DNA of 21,192 bases, from NCBI GenBank assembly GCA_030263275.1, contig SZOR01000071.1, positions 1-21,192 on the forward strand. Reading direction: 5' to 3'. The DNA is from DSNY01 sp016861185 (lineage in GTDB: Bacteria; Pseudomonadota; Gammaproteobacteria; Burkholderiales; Burkholderiaceae_F). Made by a program: the position numbers and the translations under genes. Position 1 is the stretch's first letter. Every line of letters starts with the position of its first letter. Positions 21,187 to 21,192 of this stretch are shown here, one piece after another. The notes under the pieces were generated by a model, which did not search any database, was not told the origin of the DNA, and worked only from the letters and a program-made list of their open reading frames with translations.

Positions 21187-21192
21187 CTTCAG

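Overview
This is a GC-rich chromosomal window, almost entirely coding, with strong G/C preference at third codon positions. The gene content and order point to a betaproteobacterium, probably Burkholderiales: relA, tRNA-Val(GAC), thrS, infC, rpmI, rplT, pheS, pheT, ihfA, merR-type regulator, tRNA-Pro(GGG). A 3-hydroxybutyrate dehydrogenase (polyhydroxybutyrate metabolism) and an Anbu-type peptidase cluster fit the same group. The taxon is inferred from order and protein character, not from a search.

Layout. Positions 1-347 (+) hold the end of an unrecognised gene and a small unrecognised gene; 348-619 looks empty. From 620 to 10845 everything is on the minus strand: relA, then tRNA-Val, then the translation operon thrS-infC-rpmI-rplT-pheS-pheT-ihfA-merR, then tRNA-Pro and an intrinsic terminator. 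relA is divergent from mtfA (22 bp between the start codons), and mtfA is coupled to a flavodoxin-fold gene. Next come a RidA-like gene and an alpha/beta hydrolase (minus) divergent from a 3-hydroxybutyrate dehydrogenase (plus). The right-hand third is minus-strand: comEC, then a tightly packed cluster of circularly permuted ATP-grasp, a 57-codon small ORF, alpha-E protein, transglutaminase-like protein and the proteasome-related peptidase Anbu.

Main regulatory observation. The short gap between tRNA-Val and thrS contains an 11-residue leader ORF (MRLFRTTSTGS) with a good Shine-Dalgarno and three Thr codons, followed by a perfect 8-bp hairpin with eight Us. Segments 1:2, 2:3 and 3:4 can pair in the geometry of classical transcription attenuation. 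This suggests threonyl-tRNA-responsive attenuation of the whole thrS-infC-...-ihfA operon. infC probably uses the non-standard AUC start, the hallmark of IF3 autoregulation. A second terminator-like hairpin lies directly before pheS, where enterobacteria have the pheM attenuator, but no Phe-rich leader peptide is visible. A strong hairpin precedes rpmI.

Main accessory observation. The ATP-grasp / alpha-E / transglutaminase-like / Anbu set matches a conserved but biochemically poorly understood cluster, proposed from comparative genomics to make and break peptide or isopeptide bonds. Unusually, a 48-bp piece of the alpha-E 5' end is duplicated between the ATP-grasp and alpha-E genes. It forms a small ORF with its own ribosome binding site that fills the gap exactly and overlaps the alpha-E start by one base.
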